Translations under genes and position numbers: made by a program
The notes under the pieces: model-generated
Told to the model about the DNA's origin: nothing
Databases searched by the model: none
The model's input: the letters and a program-made list of their open reading frames with translations, nothing else
From: Anaerolineae bacterium
GTDB lineage: Bacteria; Chloroflexota; Anaerolineae; Anaerolineales; Anaerolineaceae
Direction of reading: 5' to 3'
DNA length: 64,000 bases
Assembly: GCA_013314735.1 (NCBI GenBank)
Contig: JABUFD010000003.1
Span: 372,001-436,000, forward strand
In this document: positions 7,895 to 16,072 of the stretch, piece after piece
Numbering within the stretch: position 1 is the stretch's first letter
How the letters are laid out: each line of letters starts with the position of its first letter

Positions 7895-8725
7895 ATGGCA
7901 AAAAAACAATGGATCACCCGGGATACCTTCCGCACTGACCCGCGCTGGCACCGTGCGCGCCGTTCCCTGATCGCGGCAATCGCCGCGCTGTTGCTGGCCG
8001 GCTGGCTGGCGTTCACACCCGAGGGCTTCTTCGGCAAACTCGGTGCGATCGCCTATGCCGTCTGCCACCGCGCGCCTTCCCATTCATTTTTCGTGCATGA
8101 CCACCAGTTCCCGCTGTGCGCGCGCTGTACCGGCATGTACCTGGGCGCACTGATCGTCCTGTTGTACCAGGCCAACAAAGGCCGCCGCCAGGAATTTCCC
8201 GCCAAAAGCGTACTGCTGCCGCTGGCAGTGTTGTTCCTGTTCTTCGCGGTGGACGGCATCAATTCGCTCCTCAGCACAGGGGGCAGCGCTTTCCTCTATA
8301 CCCCGTCAATCTGGCTGCGCCTGACCAGCGGGATAGGGATGGGCTGGGGTATCGCTGCCCTGCTGGTTCCCGCCTTTCACCAGAGCGTATGGCAGGAACC
8401 AATCCCCGAACCGCTGCTGCGCAAACCCGTGCAGTTGCTTCTCCTGGCGGTCCTCAGTGCCCTGCCCGTGCTGGCCATTGTCAGCGATGTGGATTTCCTG
8501 TTGTATCCCGCCGCCGTGCTCAGCACCCTCACCGTGCCGCTGTTCCTGGCCATCATCTACACCGTCCTGCTGATCCTGCTGACATTCCGTGAAAACACCT
8601 TCTCCACCTGGAAACAGCTCTGGCCGTGGTTCGCTGCGGGGTTCGTGGTGGCACTGCTGCAAATTTTCGTGTTCGATTGGCTCCGCTACACCCTGACCGG
8701 CACCTGGGCAGGATTCCCGCTGTAA
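7895..8725 (+). CDS. DUF2085 membrane protein
   Basis: 276-residue integral membrane protein. After a short basic N-terminus there is a first transmembrane helix (about 26-45), then the DUF2085 signature: CHRAPSHSF followed by QFPLCARCTGMYLG, a Cys/His-rich stretch that could bind a metal. Further hydrophobic helices lie near 80-100, 125-150, 172-195, 198-225 and 240-262. The family is of unknown function and common in Chloroflexi and Bacteroidetes. It is followed 69 nt later by a DUF4126 gene on the same strand, which has its own promoter. The start is leaderless by sequence criteria. Confidence 0.8.
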   Translation: MAKKQWITRDTFRTDPRWHRARRSLIAAIAALLLAGWLAFTPEGFFGKLGAIAYAVCHRAPSHSFFVHDHQFPLCARCTGMYLGALIVLLYQANKGRRQEFPAKSVLLPLAVLFLFFAVDGINSLLSTGGSAFLYTPSIWLRLTSGIGMGWGIAALLVPAFHQSVWQEPIPEPLLRKPVQLLLLAVLSALPVLAIVSDVDFLLYPAAVLSTLTVPLFLAIIYTVLLILLTFRENTFSTWKQLWPWFAAGFVVALLQIFVFDWLRYTLTGTWAGFPL

Positions 8726-8733
8726 GCAGGGAC

Positions 8734-8764
8734 TTGCATATCAACCCAGGTTCAATGTTACAAT
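8734..8764 (+). promoter_or_regulatory. Promoter of the DUF4126 gene (extended -10)
   Basis: TGT-TACAAT (8756-8764) matches an extended -10; TTGCAT (8734-8739) is a plausible -35 at 19 nt. The gene starts 31 nt downstream with a good AAGGAGAG Shine-Dalgarno. Confidence 0.5.
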
Positions 8765-8794
8765 AACCGCATTGACCCTGTTCAAGGAGAGCGT

Positions 8795-9376
8795 ATGACC
8801 GGTATATTTTCAGCTTTTGGCTTATCCGCCAGCGCGGGTTTGAATGCCTATATCCCGCTCCTGATTGTGGCGCTGCTGGCGAAATTCACCAACCTGCTTA
8901 AGCTCAGCGAACCGTGGGACGCGCTCACCTCGTGGTGGGTGATCGGCGTGATCATTGTGCTGGGCGTGATTGAGTTCTTCGCCGACAAGATTCCCGCTGT
9001 TGACCACATCAATGACGTGATCCAGACCATCTTCCGCCCGGCCGCGGGGGCGATCCTGTTCGCCGCCGCCGCCAATGTGGTTACCGAAATCCACCCGGTG
9101 CTGTCAATGGTGCTGGGGCTGCTCACAGCGGGTTCGGTGCATGCCGTCAAGAGCCTCGCCATCCGACCGGCAGTCACTGCTGCCACCGGCGGACTGGGGG
9201 ATGCCCCGGTCAGCCTGCTGGAAGACGCGACTGCCGCGGTGGTTTCCGTCCTGGCGGTGGTGGTGCCGGTGGTGGTCACCTGCCTGCTGATCATCGCCAC
9301 CTCACTGGTGGTGATGCGCATGTACCGCCGCAGCAAAGAGAAACAAGCAGAGAGAAGGGATTCAGCCCATGAGTAA
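8795..9376 (+). CDS. DUF4126 membrane protein
   Basis: 193-residue protein with about four hydrophobic segments (about 8-30, 47-66, 82-120, 150-175) and the characteristic start SAFGLSASAGLNAYIPLL, then EFFADKIPAVDHINDVIQT and the Gly/Ala-rich RPAAGAILFAAA, all typical of DUF4126. Function is unknown; the family is widespread in bacterial inner membranes. AAGGAGAG precedes the ATG by 6 nt. Its end overlaps the next gene by 8 nt, so both are likely co-translated. The tail is charged (RRSKEKQAERRDSAHE). Confidence 0.8.
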   Translation: MTGIFSAFGLSASAGLNAYIPLLIVALLAKFTNLLKLSEPWDALTSWWVIGVIIVLGVIEFFADKIPAVDHINDVIQTIFRPAAGAILFAAAANVVTEIHPVLSMVLGLLTAGSVHAVKSLAIRPAVTAATGGLGDAPVSLLEDATAAVVSVLAVVVPVVVTCLLIIATSLVVMRMYRRSKEKQAERRDSAHE

Positions 9377-9716
9377 CATCGAAGGCGCTCCCCTGCCGGA
9401 ACCCGAACCCCATCCCCCGGTGATGCCGCCAACACCCGAGCCACAGCCCGCGGAAACCGCCCTGGTGGTTGATCCCGGGTTTATTGAAGGGGATTTCACC
9501 GAGGTGGTACCCCCGGCTGCCTCGCAAGCTGCTCCCGGTAAACCTGCCGAAACGGCAAAGCGCAAGATCAGCCCCGCCATGTTGGCCCTGTTCACGATCC
9601 TCGGCCTGTTCGCGCTGTGCTGCCTGATGGCGCTGATCGTCTTTCTCATGGTCCTTCCTGCGATCCGCGAGCAATCCGCTGCGCTGCTGCCGCTGCTGAC
9701 CGGCCTCGCAGGTTAA
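9369..9716 (+). CDS. Small Pro/Glu-rich single-pass membrane protein, unknown function
   Basis: 115-residue protein: an acidic Pro-rich N-terminal region (about 1-60, with repeated PEPxP), a basic patch (AKRKISPA) and one transmembrane helix (about 72-96), leaving a short tail. The ATG overlaps the DUF4126 gene by 8 nt with AAGGGA upstream, which supports co-expression. I do not recognise a family. The Pro-rich segment is probably disordered. The basic residues sit just before the helix, which suggests the N-terminal part is cytoplasmic. Confidence 0.6.
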   Translation: MSNIEGAPLPEPEPHPPVMPPTPEPQPAETALVVDPGFIEGDFTEVVPPAASQAAPGKPAETAKRKISPAMLALFTILGLFALCCLMALIVFLMVLPAIREQSAALLPLLTGLAG

Positions 9717-9846
9717 CGGATTTTACCCAACACCCGCCCACAACAGGATTGCGGCAGGTTCCGGAATCCTGTTTTTCATTCCTATGGCAGCGCCGGTTTT
9801 CGGATACAATCAAGGCAGCAACCATCACGAGAACAAGGAGTACGGT

Positions 9847-10617
9847 ATGATCCTCGATACATTTTCACTTTCCGGCAAGGTCGGCATTGTCACCGGCGGC
9901 GGGCAGGGATTGGGCAAGGCGTTCGCCCTCGCTTTTGCTGAAGCCGGCGCGGATGTGGCGATCGCTGAACTGAACCCCGCCACCGGCGCGGAAACCGTCC
10001 GGGAGATTGAAGCCCTGGGACGCAAAGCGCTGTTGGTGGAAACCGATGTCAGCAGCCATGCCAGCTGCCAGGCGATGGCCAAAACTGTCCATGAAGCCTT
10101 CGGGCGCATCGATTTCATCATGAATAATGCCGGCATCTGCCAGCATAAACCCGCCCTGGAAGTTTCCGAAGCCGAATGGCGCAAGGTGATCGACGTCAAC
10201 CTCAACGGGGTGTTCTTCTGTTCCCAGGCGGTGGCACCCTATATGAAAGCCCAGGGCGGTGGAGCCATTGTCAATATTGCCTCCATGTCGGGGTTGATCG
10301 TCAACCGCCCACAAATGCAGACCTCGTATAATGCCTCCAAAGCCGCTGTGATCCACCTGACGAAATCCCTGGCGGTGGAGTGGGCGCCGTACCACGTCCG
10401 CGTGAATGCGATTGCGCCGGGTTACATGAACACCGAGATGGCAGCACCGTTCTTTGCCGATCCCAAATTCGGCGGGGAATGGTTCGAGTTCACCCCCATG
10501 CACCGCCCCGGTGAACCACGGGAACTATGCGGCTCGGCGATCCTGCTGATCTCCGAAGCCGGCAGCTTCATCACCGGTGAAACCATATCCGTTGACGGCG
10601 GGTTTACACTGTATTAA
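9847..10617 (+). CDS. Short-chain dehydrogenase/reductase (classical SDR)
   Basis: 256-residue NAD(P)-dependent oxidoreductase. The cofactor motif TGGGQGLG is at 16-23, NNAG at 93-96, catalytic Ser148 lies in IASMSG, and Tyr161/Lys165 lie in YNASK. The C-terminal GETISVDGG loop is typical of classical SDRs. All catalytic residues are present. Substrate cannot be assigned; overall it resembles sugar- or polyol-type dehydrogenases. The start at 9847 is favoured by AAGGAG 6 nt upstream; a longer reading frame from 9784 lacks such a site. A -10-like TACAAT lies at 9805-9810. Confidence 0.85.
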   Translation: MILDTFSLSGKVGIVTGGGQGLGKAFALAFAEAGADVAIAELNPATGAETVREIEALGRKALLVETDVSSHASCQAMAKTVHEAFGRIDFIMNNAGICQHKPALEVSEAEWRKVIDVNLNGVFFCSQAVAPYMKAQGGGAIVNIASMSGLIVNRPQMQTSYNASKAAVIHLTKSLAVEWAPYHVRVNAIAPGYMNTEMAAPFFADPKFGGEWFEFTPMHRPGEPRELCGSAILLISEAGSFITGETISVDGGFTLY

Positions 10618-10630
10618 GCACAAACACGCA

Positions 10631-10649
10631 CCCCGAGCCTGTCGAGGGG
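10631..10649. repeat. Dispersed palindromic repeat unit (variant)
   Basis: Reads ccccgagcctgtcgagggg. It matches the 19-base element seen at 51209-51227 and 62576-62594, but both terminal arms carry compensating changes (CCCT/AGGG to CCCC/GGGG), consistent with selection for the hairpin. Located 20 nt upstream of the HIT gene. Confidence 0.55.
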
Positions 10650-10669
10650 TGACTCCTCGGGAACATATC

Positions 10670-11086
10670 ATGACCAACTGCATTTTCTGCCAGATCATCC
10701 GCGGTGAAGCACCCTCATGGAAGGTATATGAGGATGAATACACGGTTGCCTTTCTGGATATTTACCCGGTTAATCCCTACCATACCCTCGTGATCCCCAA
10801 AACGCACCACGAGAACATCTTCGACACCCCGCCCGAGGTGCTGGCGCAGTTGATGCGCACGATCAAACACGTCACCACCCTGTATGAAGAAAAACTCGGC
10901 ATCCACAACGTGCAGATCATCAACAGCTCCGGTGCGCAGGCGCAGCAGGATGTCTTCCACCTCCACTTTCACATCATCCCGCGCCATGCCGGCGACGGGC
11001 AAAACGTGCGTTGGCACACCCATGCCGAACTATGGGCTGAATTTGACCGCATGCTGACAGGATTAACAGAAGGGGAATCCCAATGA
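10670..11086 (+). CDS. HIT-family nucleotide hydrolase/transferase
   Basis: 138-residue histidine-triad protein of the Hint/HinT type, probably hydrolysing nucleoside phosphoramidates or adenylated compounds. It begins with the family's CIFCQIIRGEAP Zn-type Cys pair, then VIPKTHHENIF, and the histidine triad HLHFHIIPRH near residues 103-112, with the three active-site His intact. Length is normal. The ATG at 10670 is the start that places CIFC at the N-terminus, but the Shine-Dalgarno is poor (CGGGA). The gene overlaps the following small membrane gene by 4 nt (ATGA). Confidence 0.9.
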   Translation: MTNCIFCQIIRGEAPSWKVYEDEYTVAFLDIYPVNPYHTLVIPKTHHENIFDTPPEVLAQLMRTIKHVTTLYEEKLGIHNVQIINSSGAQAQQDVFHLHFHIIPRHAGDGQNVRWHTHAELWAEFDRMLTGLTEGESQ

Positions 11087-11664
11087 ACGACCTGATCCAA
11101 CGCCAGGCAGTGCTGTACAACCGTAACAAATCTCTGAAATTTCTGCGGATTTTGATGCCGATTGGCTGTGTAATGGGAATGGCCGTGAATTTCTATCTAC
11201 TAACCCACCTCGACCAATTCCTTCCGCCTGGAAACCCGGGACAGGCTCCATTCCAAGTGATAGCCGGTGTGCTGCTTCTCGCCATGCCGTGTTCCATGGT
11301 TTTGCAGGAAATTCAGGTTGCCCGGCTCCTTCAGCCAATCCGGGTGCTGGTGGATGGACTGGCATTGCACCAAAATGCCGGGGACTGGCAACTCATCCCA
11401 TGGGACGCAGTCACCTCCATCCGACAGATGGAAGACACCCGCAGCGCAGGTTTTCTCCAAACCACCAGCGGCCTGTCGTGGCTGGTGGAAACCCGAACGA
11501 CGGTGAAATATGCTATTCTTCCGCGCCAGACCATCCGGTTGATTATCACCGATTCCCATGATGAATACCGTGCCCTGCTGGACCTTCTCAAGGAAAAGAC
11601 CGGATTGCCGATTGAGAAGAAACGCAATCTACCGCGCTGGAACAACCATTCCGGGCGGATCTGA
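11083..11664 (+). CDS. Two-helix membrane protein with a PH-like cytosolic domain, unknown function
   Basis: 193 residues with two transmembrane helices (about 21-42 and 58-80) followed by a soluble beta-rich domain (about 85-180) containing IPWDAVTSIRQME and IRLIITD, a pattern seen in bacterial PH-like domains that follow a helical hairpin. I infer this class from pattern only. The start overlaps the HIT stop by 4 nt with AAGGGGAA upstream, so it is probably made together with the HIT protein. The tail is basic. No catalytic motif was seen. Confidence 0.65.
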   Translation: MNDLIQRQAVLYNRNKSLKFLRILMPIGCVMGMAVNFYLLTHLDQFLPPGNPGQAPFQVIAGVLLLAMPCSMVLQEIQVARLLQPIRVLVDGLALHQNAGDWQLIPWDAVTSIRQMEDTRSAGFLQTTSGLSWLVETRTTVKYAILPRQTIRLIITDSHDEYRALLDLLKEKTGLPIEKKRNLPRWNNHSGRI

Positions 11665-11901
11665 TACATGGGCCCAAAAGATGCCGGGTCCGGCAGACAA
11701 TCCTGCCATGAATCAGTAGCTTTTTTTCGTTCCAATGCTTCTTATCCATGCACAGCCTCCCATCAAATCCAGGATTTTGGTTCAGTTGCCCCACTCTCAA
11801 AACGGCGACATAGGGTGATGAGCATTGGCTGGGGATTCTGCATTTCCATATAAAAAATGATTCGGCGCAGCTTCTTTGGAGCGAGTAGACATTGATGTCC
11901 T

Positions 11902-11924
11902 GTTGTATAATCAATTTATACAAC
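11902..11924. promoter_or_regulatory. Probable TetR operator/promoter
   Basis: A 9 bp perfect inverted repeat (GTTGTATAA at 11902-11910, TTATACAAC at 11916-11924, 5-base centre) lies 25 nt before the TetR ATG and contains TATAAT (11906-11911). A second -10-like TATAAA occurs at 11928-11933. The position and symmetry fit autoregulation of the TetR-GH2 unit. Confidence 0.6.
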
Positions 11925-11948
11925 CTGTATAAAATTTAGCCAGGCACA

Positions 11949-12626
11949 ATGACAGAAACCAGCCACCCCTACCACCAGCACCGCGCCAGCCAGCGCGAAC
12001 ACATCCTGCGCACAGCCGAAGCGTTGTTCATCCGCGGCGGCATTGACGGCGTCAGCATGAGCGAGATCGCCCGTGCCGCCGGCATCACCCGCAAAACCCT
12101 GTACGCTTACTTCGCCAACCGCCAGGAACTTGCCTGGGCGATTTTGCAGGATATTTTTGAGCAAAGCCGGGCGGGGGATGAGGTGCCTGCATCGGGCACA
12201 GCCCTGGATCAACTGGAACAGCACATGCTGCGCATCATCCACCACGCGCAAACCCACCCGGAACATGCCCGCTTCATCGTCGAATTTGACAGCCTGTACG
12301 CCCGTGAGGTCAACGCAGACCGCATGCGCCAGGTCACCGGTCGGGCGCAGTCTGCTGAAACCGGGTTTTCCCGGTTGGTGCGCCAGGGCATCGCCGATGG
12401 TTCACTCGATCCCGGGTTGGACCCGGAACTGGCATCCGCCGTCATCTGGAACCTGTTGAGCGGGATGAACAGCCGCTTCGCCCTGCTGGGCGAACTGATC
12501 CCGCTCGAATACGACCGCCCCGTGCCGGACATTTACCATGAAATCTGCCGCTGCTTCCTGCGCGGCTTGCAAAATACCACACCAGTGAATTCCAAGGAGA
12601 ATACGGATGCAAAAACAATGCTTTAA
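11949..12626 (+). CDS. TetR/AcrR-family transcriptional regulator
   Basis: 225-residue regulator. The N-terminal HTH is at about 17-62 (REHILRTAEALFIRGG, then MSEIARAAGITRKTLYAYFANRQEL), typical of TetR. The C-terminal helical ligand-binding domain is unassigned. The end overlaps the GH2 gene by 20 nt, so both are one operon and the regulator probably senses a saccharide or aglycone linked to the GH2 substrate (inference). There is no clear Shine-Dalgarno; the start is supported by the compact N-terminus and the operator just upstream. Confidence 0.88.
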   Translation: MTETSHPYHQHRASQREHILRTAEALFIRGGIDGVSMSEIARAAGITRKTLYAYFANRQELAWAILQDIFEQSRAGDEVPASGTALDQLEQHMLRIIHHAQTHPEHARFIVEFDSLYAREVNADRMRQVTGRAQSAETGFSRLVRQGIADGSLDPGLDPELASAVIWNLLSGMNSRFALLGELIPLEYDRPVPDIYHEICRCFLRGLQNTTPVNSKENTDAKTML

Positions 12627-14982
12627 CCTGGGATGGGAACACACCGACAAAACCGGTTTCGCCGCCTTGTTCAACCCGCATGCCTGGCAGCCGGTGGTGC
12701 TGCCGCATGATGCCATGATCCACCAGGCGCGCACGGCTGACAGCCCCAACGGCAGCAGCGGCGGCTGGTTCACCGGCGGGGTGGCACATTACCGCAAGAA
12801 ATTCCACGCCCCCGCCGAATGGCAGGGGCAGGCGGTGCAATTGGAATTCGAAGGCGTCTACATGAACGCCGAAGTATCCGTCAACGGGCAGCCAGCAGCA
12901 TTCCACCCCTACGGCTACACCAGTTTCCTGGTGAACCTCGCTCCGTACCTGCAATACGGTGCCGAAAACGTGGTTAACGTGGTGGCCAACAACACCGCCC
13001 CGATGAACTCACGCTGGTACAGCGGTACCGGCATTTACCGCCCGGTGTGGCTGCGGACCGGCGGACGCATCCACATCCAGCCGTGGGGGGTCTTCGTCAC
13101 CACCCCGGTGGTGGATCCAGAAAACAGCGTGGTGCAGATTTCCACCGAGATTGCCAACCTGACCAGCCTGGACGGTGCCGTGCTGCGCAGCACGATCCTC
13201 GATGCGGACGGCAACCCAGCCGCCGCCATCGAAACCCCTGCCAGGCTGCCCTCCCTGCAGCAAACCCTGCTGGTGAAGGATGCCAGCCTGTGGTCAATCG
13301 AATCGCCGTACCTGTACACCCTGGTCAGTGAAATCCGCATCGGCGGTGAGGTGGTCGACAGCGCACGCACCACCTTCGGCATCCGCTCCATCACGGTTGA
13401 CCCCCGGCACGGCCTGCGCCTGAACGGCATCCCCGTGAAAATGAAAGGCGGCTGCATCCACCATGACCACGGCCCGTTGGGGGCGGCTTCCTACCCGCGC
13501 GCGGAGGAGCGCAAGATCGAACTGCTCAAATCCGCCGGCTACAACGCCCTGCGCAGCGCCCACAACCCACCCGCCCCCGCCCTGCTGGATGCCTGCGACC
13601 GCCTGGGGTTGCTGGTGATCGACGAGACCTTCGATGCCTGGTTCTCTCCCAAGGTCACCAACGATTACCACCTGTACTTCAGGGACTGGTGGCAGCGCGA
13701 CACCGAAGCGATGGTGAAACGCGACCGCAACCACCCTTCCGTGGTGCTGTGGTCGATCGGGAATGAGATCTTTGAAGCCTTCGACAACCCACTCGGTGCG
13801 GAATGGTCGCAGCGGCAGGCGGATTTCATCCGTTCACTGGACAGCACCCGTTTTGTCACCGCCGGGCTGATGATCAACTTCATCGAAGATATCGCCGCCG
13901 GCAACCAGGGCGAATCCTTCAAACTGAAACCCGTCCCGGCCGACCCCGCCAAAGACAACTGGGGCAACCAGACGCGGGATTTCATCACCCCGCTGGATGT
14001 GGCCGGTTATAACTACATGGCACAGCGCTATTCGGTCGACCGGGAACGCTTCCCGGGCCGGGTGATCGCCGGCACCGAAACCTGGGGACACATGATGTAC
14101 ACCTTCTGGCAGGAGACCATGAATAACCCGCAGGTGATCGGTGATTTCGTGTGGACCGCGATGGATTACATCGGTGAGGCCGGCGGCGGGCAGGTTTCCT
14201 TTGACGGCAAACCGCCCCACGGCGTGCCCTTCCCCTACCACACCTCCGGTATCGGCGATTTCAATATCTGCGGTTTCAAGCGCGTCCAATCCTATTACCG
14301 CGACCTGCTGTGGGGTGTGCGCACCGCACCTTTCATCGCTGTCCTCGACCCACAGCACCATGGCAAACCACTGGGGTTCTCCCCCTGGGCATGGGAACCG
14401 GTACTCGATACCTGGAATTTCCCCGGCCAGGAAGGAAAGCTGGCCCAGGTGGATGTCTATTGCGCCGACGAAGAGGTGGAACTCATCGTCAACGGGGTTC
14501 CCGCCGGGCGCAAACCCGCTGGTGCCGCCTGCCAGAACAAGGTCAGCTTTGATGTCGTCTACCAGCCGGGCGTGATCGAAGCCGTTGGGTATCGGAACGG
14601 TGCGGAAAACGGGCGCTTTTCATTGGAAACCACCGGCGCGCCTGCCGCGCTGGCACTCAGCGCTGACCGCACCAACATCACCGCAGACGGCGGCGACCTT
14701 GCCTTTGTGACGATCGAAGTACATGACGCCGCCGGTCGGCGGGTGAAAATGGCAGAGCCTTCCATCCATATCACCGTCAGCGGCGCGGGCGAACTGGTCG
14801 CGCTCGGTTCCGGCAACCCGCTTTCGGATGAGTCCTACACCGGCAGCCAGCACCGCGCCTTCCAGGGCCGCCTGCTGGCGGTCATCCGCAGCACACCAGA
14901 AGCCGGGCCGATCACGATCACCGCCCAGGCCGAAGGCCTGCCGCTGGCGCAAATTCAACTGCAAGCACAGCCCGTGGGATAA
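12607..14982 (+). CDS. Glycoside hydrolase family 2 (beta-galactosidase-like)
   Basis: 791-residue retaining glycosidase. The order is an N-terminal jelly-roll sugar-binding domain (about 1-155), an immunoglobulin-like domain (about 160-265), the TIM barrel (about 266-570), and C-terminal beta domains including an Ig-like tail. Catalytic acid/base Glu387 lies in SIGNE and nucleophile Glu491 in GTETWG; the GGCIHHDHGP and RSAHNPP signatures of GH2 are present. There is no signal peptide, so it is cytoplasmic unless secreted by another route. It starts inside the tetR 3' end with AAGGAG 8 nt upstream. Specificity (galactoside, glucuronide or mannoside) cannot be read from sequence by eye; the domain layout fits beta-galactosidase-like members best. 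Confidence 0.88.
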   Translation: MQKQCFNLGWEHTDKTGFAALFNPHAWQPVVLPHDAMIHQARTADSPNGSSGGWFTGGVAHYRKKFHAPAEWQGQAVQLEFEGVYMNAEVSVNGQPAAFHPYGYTSFLVNLAPYLQYGAENVVNVVANNTAPMNSRWYSGTGIYRPVWLRTGGRIHIQPWGVFVTTPVVDPENSVVQISTEIANLTSLDGAVLRSTILDADGNPAAAIETPARLPSLQQTLLVKDASLWSIESPYLYTLVSEIRIGGEVVDSARTTFGIRSITVDPRHGLRLNGIPVKMKGGCIHHDHGPLGAASYPRAEERKIELLKSAGYNALRSAHNPPAPALLDACDRLGLLVIDETFDAWFSPKVTNDYHLYFRDWWQRDTEAMVKRDRNHPSVVLWSIGNEIFEAFDNPLGAEWSQRQADFIRSLDSTRFVTAGLMINFIEDIAAGNQGESFKLKPVPADPAKDNWGNQTRDFITPLDVAGYNYMAQRYSVDRERFPGRVIAGTETWGHMMYTFWQETMNNPQVIGDFVWTAMDYIGEAGGGQVSFDGKPPHGVPFPYHTSGIGDFNICGFKRVQSYYRDLLWGVRTAPFIAVLDPQHHGKPLGFSPWAWEPVLDTWNFPGQEGKLAQVDVYCADEEVELIVNGVPAGRKPAGAACQNKVSFDVVYQPGVIEAVGYRNGAENGRFSLETTGAPAALALSADRTNITADGGDLAFVTIEVHDAAGRRVKMAEPSIHITVSGAGELVALGSGNPLSDESYTGSQHRAFQGRLLAVIRSTPEAGPITITAQAEGLPLAQIQLQAQPVG

Positions 14983-15011
14983 GCCGCCGTCGCATGTTCA
15001 ATCATAGTTCC

Positions 15012-15049
15012 GCCCGGATACGGCAGCTGCCGGTCCGGGCATAATTTTA
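15012..15049 (+). terminator. Probable terminator between convergent genes
   Basis: Outer arms gcccgga (15012-15018) and tccgggc (15034-15040) enclose an inner perfect palindrome cggcag/ctgccg; ATAATTTTA follows on the plus strand. It sits 30 nt after the GH2 stop, at the junction with the convergent dehydrogenase gene. Confidence 0.55.
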
Positions 15050-15055
15050 ATGGAT

Positions 15056-16012
15056 TCATTCCCACGGCAGGAAGCACACCTTGCTTGCCTGTTGCTGTTC
15101 CAGCAGGTCGATCGCTTCGCCGTAGCGTTCCAACGGGAAGGTATGCGTCACCAGCGCCGCCAGGTTCAGTTTCCCGGCAACGATCAATGCCAGTGCATAC
15201 TCCGCCGATGCCCGGAAGTGCCCCTTGTACCCCACCAGGGTGAGGGCATTGTGGCGCGGCGCAAAGGTGTACTCCTCGCGCTGCACGCCGAACAGGGCCA
15301 CACAATCAGCCGTATGGTCGAGCAGGAATTCCACCGAGGCTTTTGCGCCAACGCAATCGACCGCGGTCTGCAGGCCTTTGCCTTGTAGTTCCACCGGCAG
15401 GGCTTCGCGCGGGTCAAAGCAGGCATCCGCCCCAAGGCGCACTGCCGCCGCCCGGCGTTCCGGGTTCAGGTCGAACCCGATCAGCCGCGCCGCGCCTTCG
15501 GCGCGCGCCATTTGCATGGCCACCAATCCAGCCGGTCCCAGGCCGCTGATGCCGACCGTCCGTCCCCGCAGTACATCCAGCGGCTGCAGGGTGCGGAAAA
15601 CCGTTCCCACGCACATCGCCAGTTCCAGCGGCGCCAGTGCCGCATCCGGCAGCCCTTCCGGCACCGGGATGACGTTTTCGGCGCGGTGCACCACGTACTG
15701 CGCGTAGCAGCCCGGATGATCATGCCCGGCATCGCGCCAGGCGCATACGCGCTGGCCGGGCTGGAGATCGGTGACACCCGCGCCTACCGCTTCGATCACG
15801 CCCACGGCTTCATGCCCTGGCTGGCCGGGGGTGTAGGGATAATGGAACCGGTGCCCGACAAACATCGGCTTATTATGGCGCAGGTGCAAATCCCACTGCG
15901 GGCAGGTGGTGACCGCCGTCACGCGCATCAGCACCTCCCCCGCCCCGGGGGTTGGGATGGGCACATCCAGAATCGCATAATCGTTTGGTGCAATGACTTG
16001 CAGTTGTTTCAT
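15056..16012 (-). CDS. Medium-chain dehydrogenase (zinc-type alcohol dehydrogenase-like)
   Basis: 318-residue MDR-superfamily oxidoreductase. The GroES-like N-terminal domain has the catalytic-zinc type residues Cys (in TTCPQWD) and His-Glu (in PGHEAVGVIE). The four-Cys structural zinc lobe is absent. The NAD(P) Rossmann fold carries the GLGPAGL motif. It is slightly short compared with the usual 340-360, consistent with the missing lobe. I use the ATG at 16012, since the upstream extension would cover the intergenic promoter region. It sits 60 nt downstream of an aldo/keto reductase on the same strand, and both may act on sugars or polyols, but the substrate is unknown. Confidence 0.82.
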   Translation of the reverse strand: MKQLQVIAPNDYAILDVPIPTPGAGEVLMRVTAVTTCPQWDLHLRHNKPMFVGHRFHYPYTPGQPGHEAVGVIEAVGAGVTDLQPGQRVCAWRDAGHDHPGCYAQYVVHRAENVIPVPEGLPDAALAPLELAMCVGTVFRTLQPLDVLRGRTVGISGLGPAGLVAMQMARAEGAARLIGFDLNPERRAAAVRLGADACFDPREALPVELQGKGLQTAVDCVGAKASVEFLLDHTADCVALFGVQREEYTFAPRHNALTLVGYKGHFRASAEYALALIVAGKLNLAALVTHTFPLERYGEAIDLLEQQQASKVCFLPWE

Positions 16013-16072
16013 GGCTTCACGCTTTCTTTCGGTACAGTAAGGCTCAGAGACCGTCATCATACCCGTTGGTCG

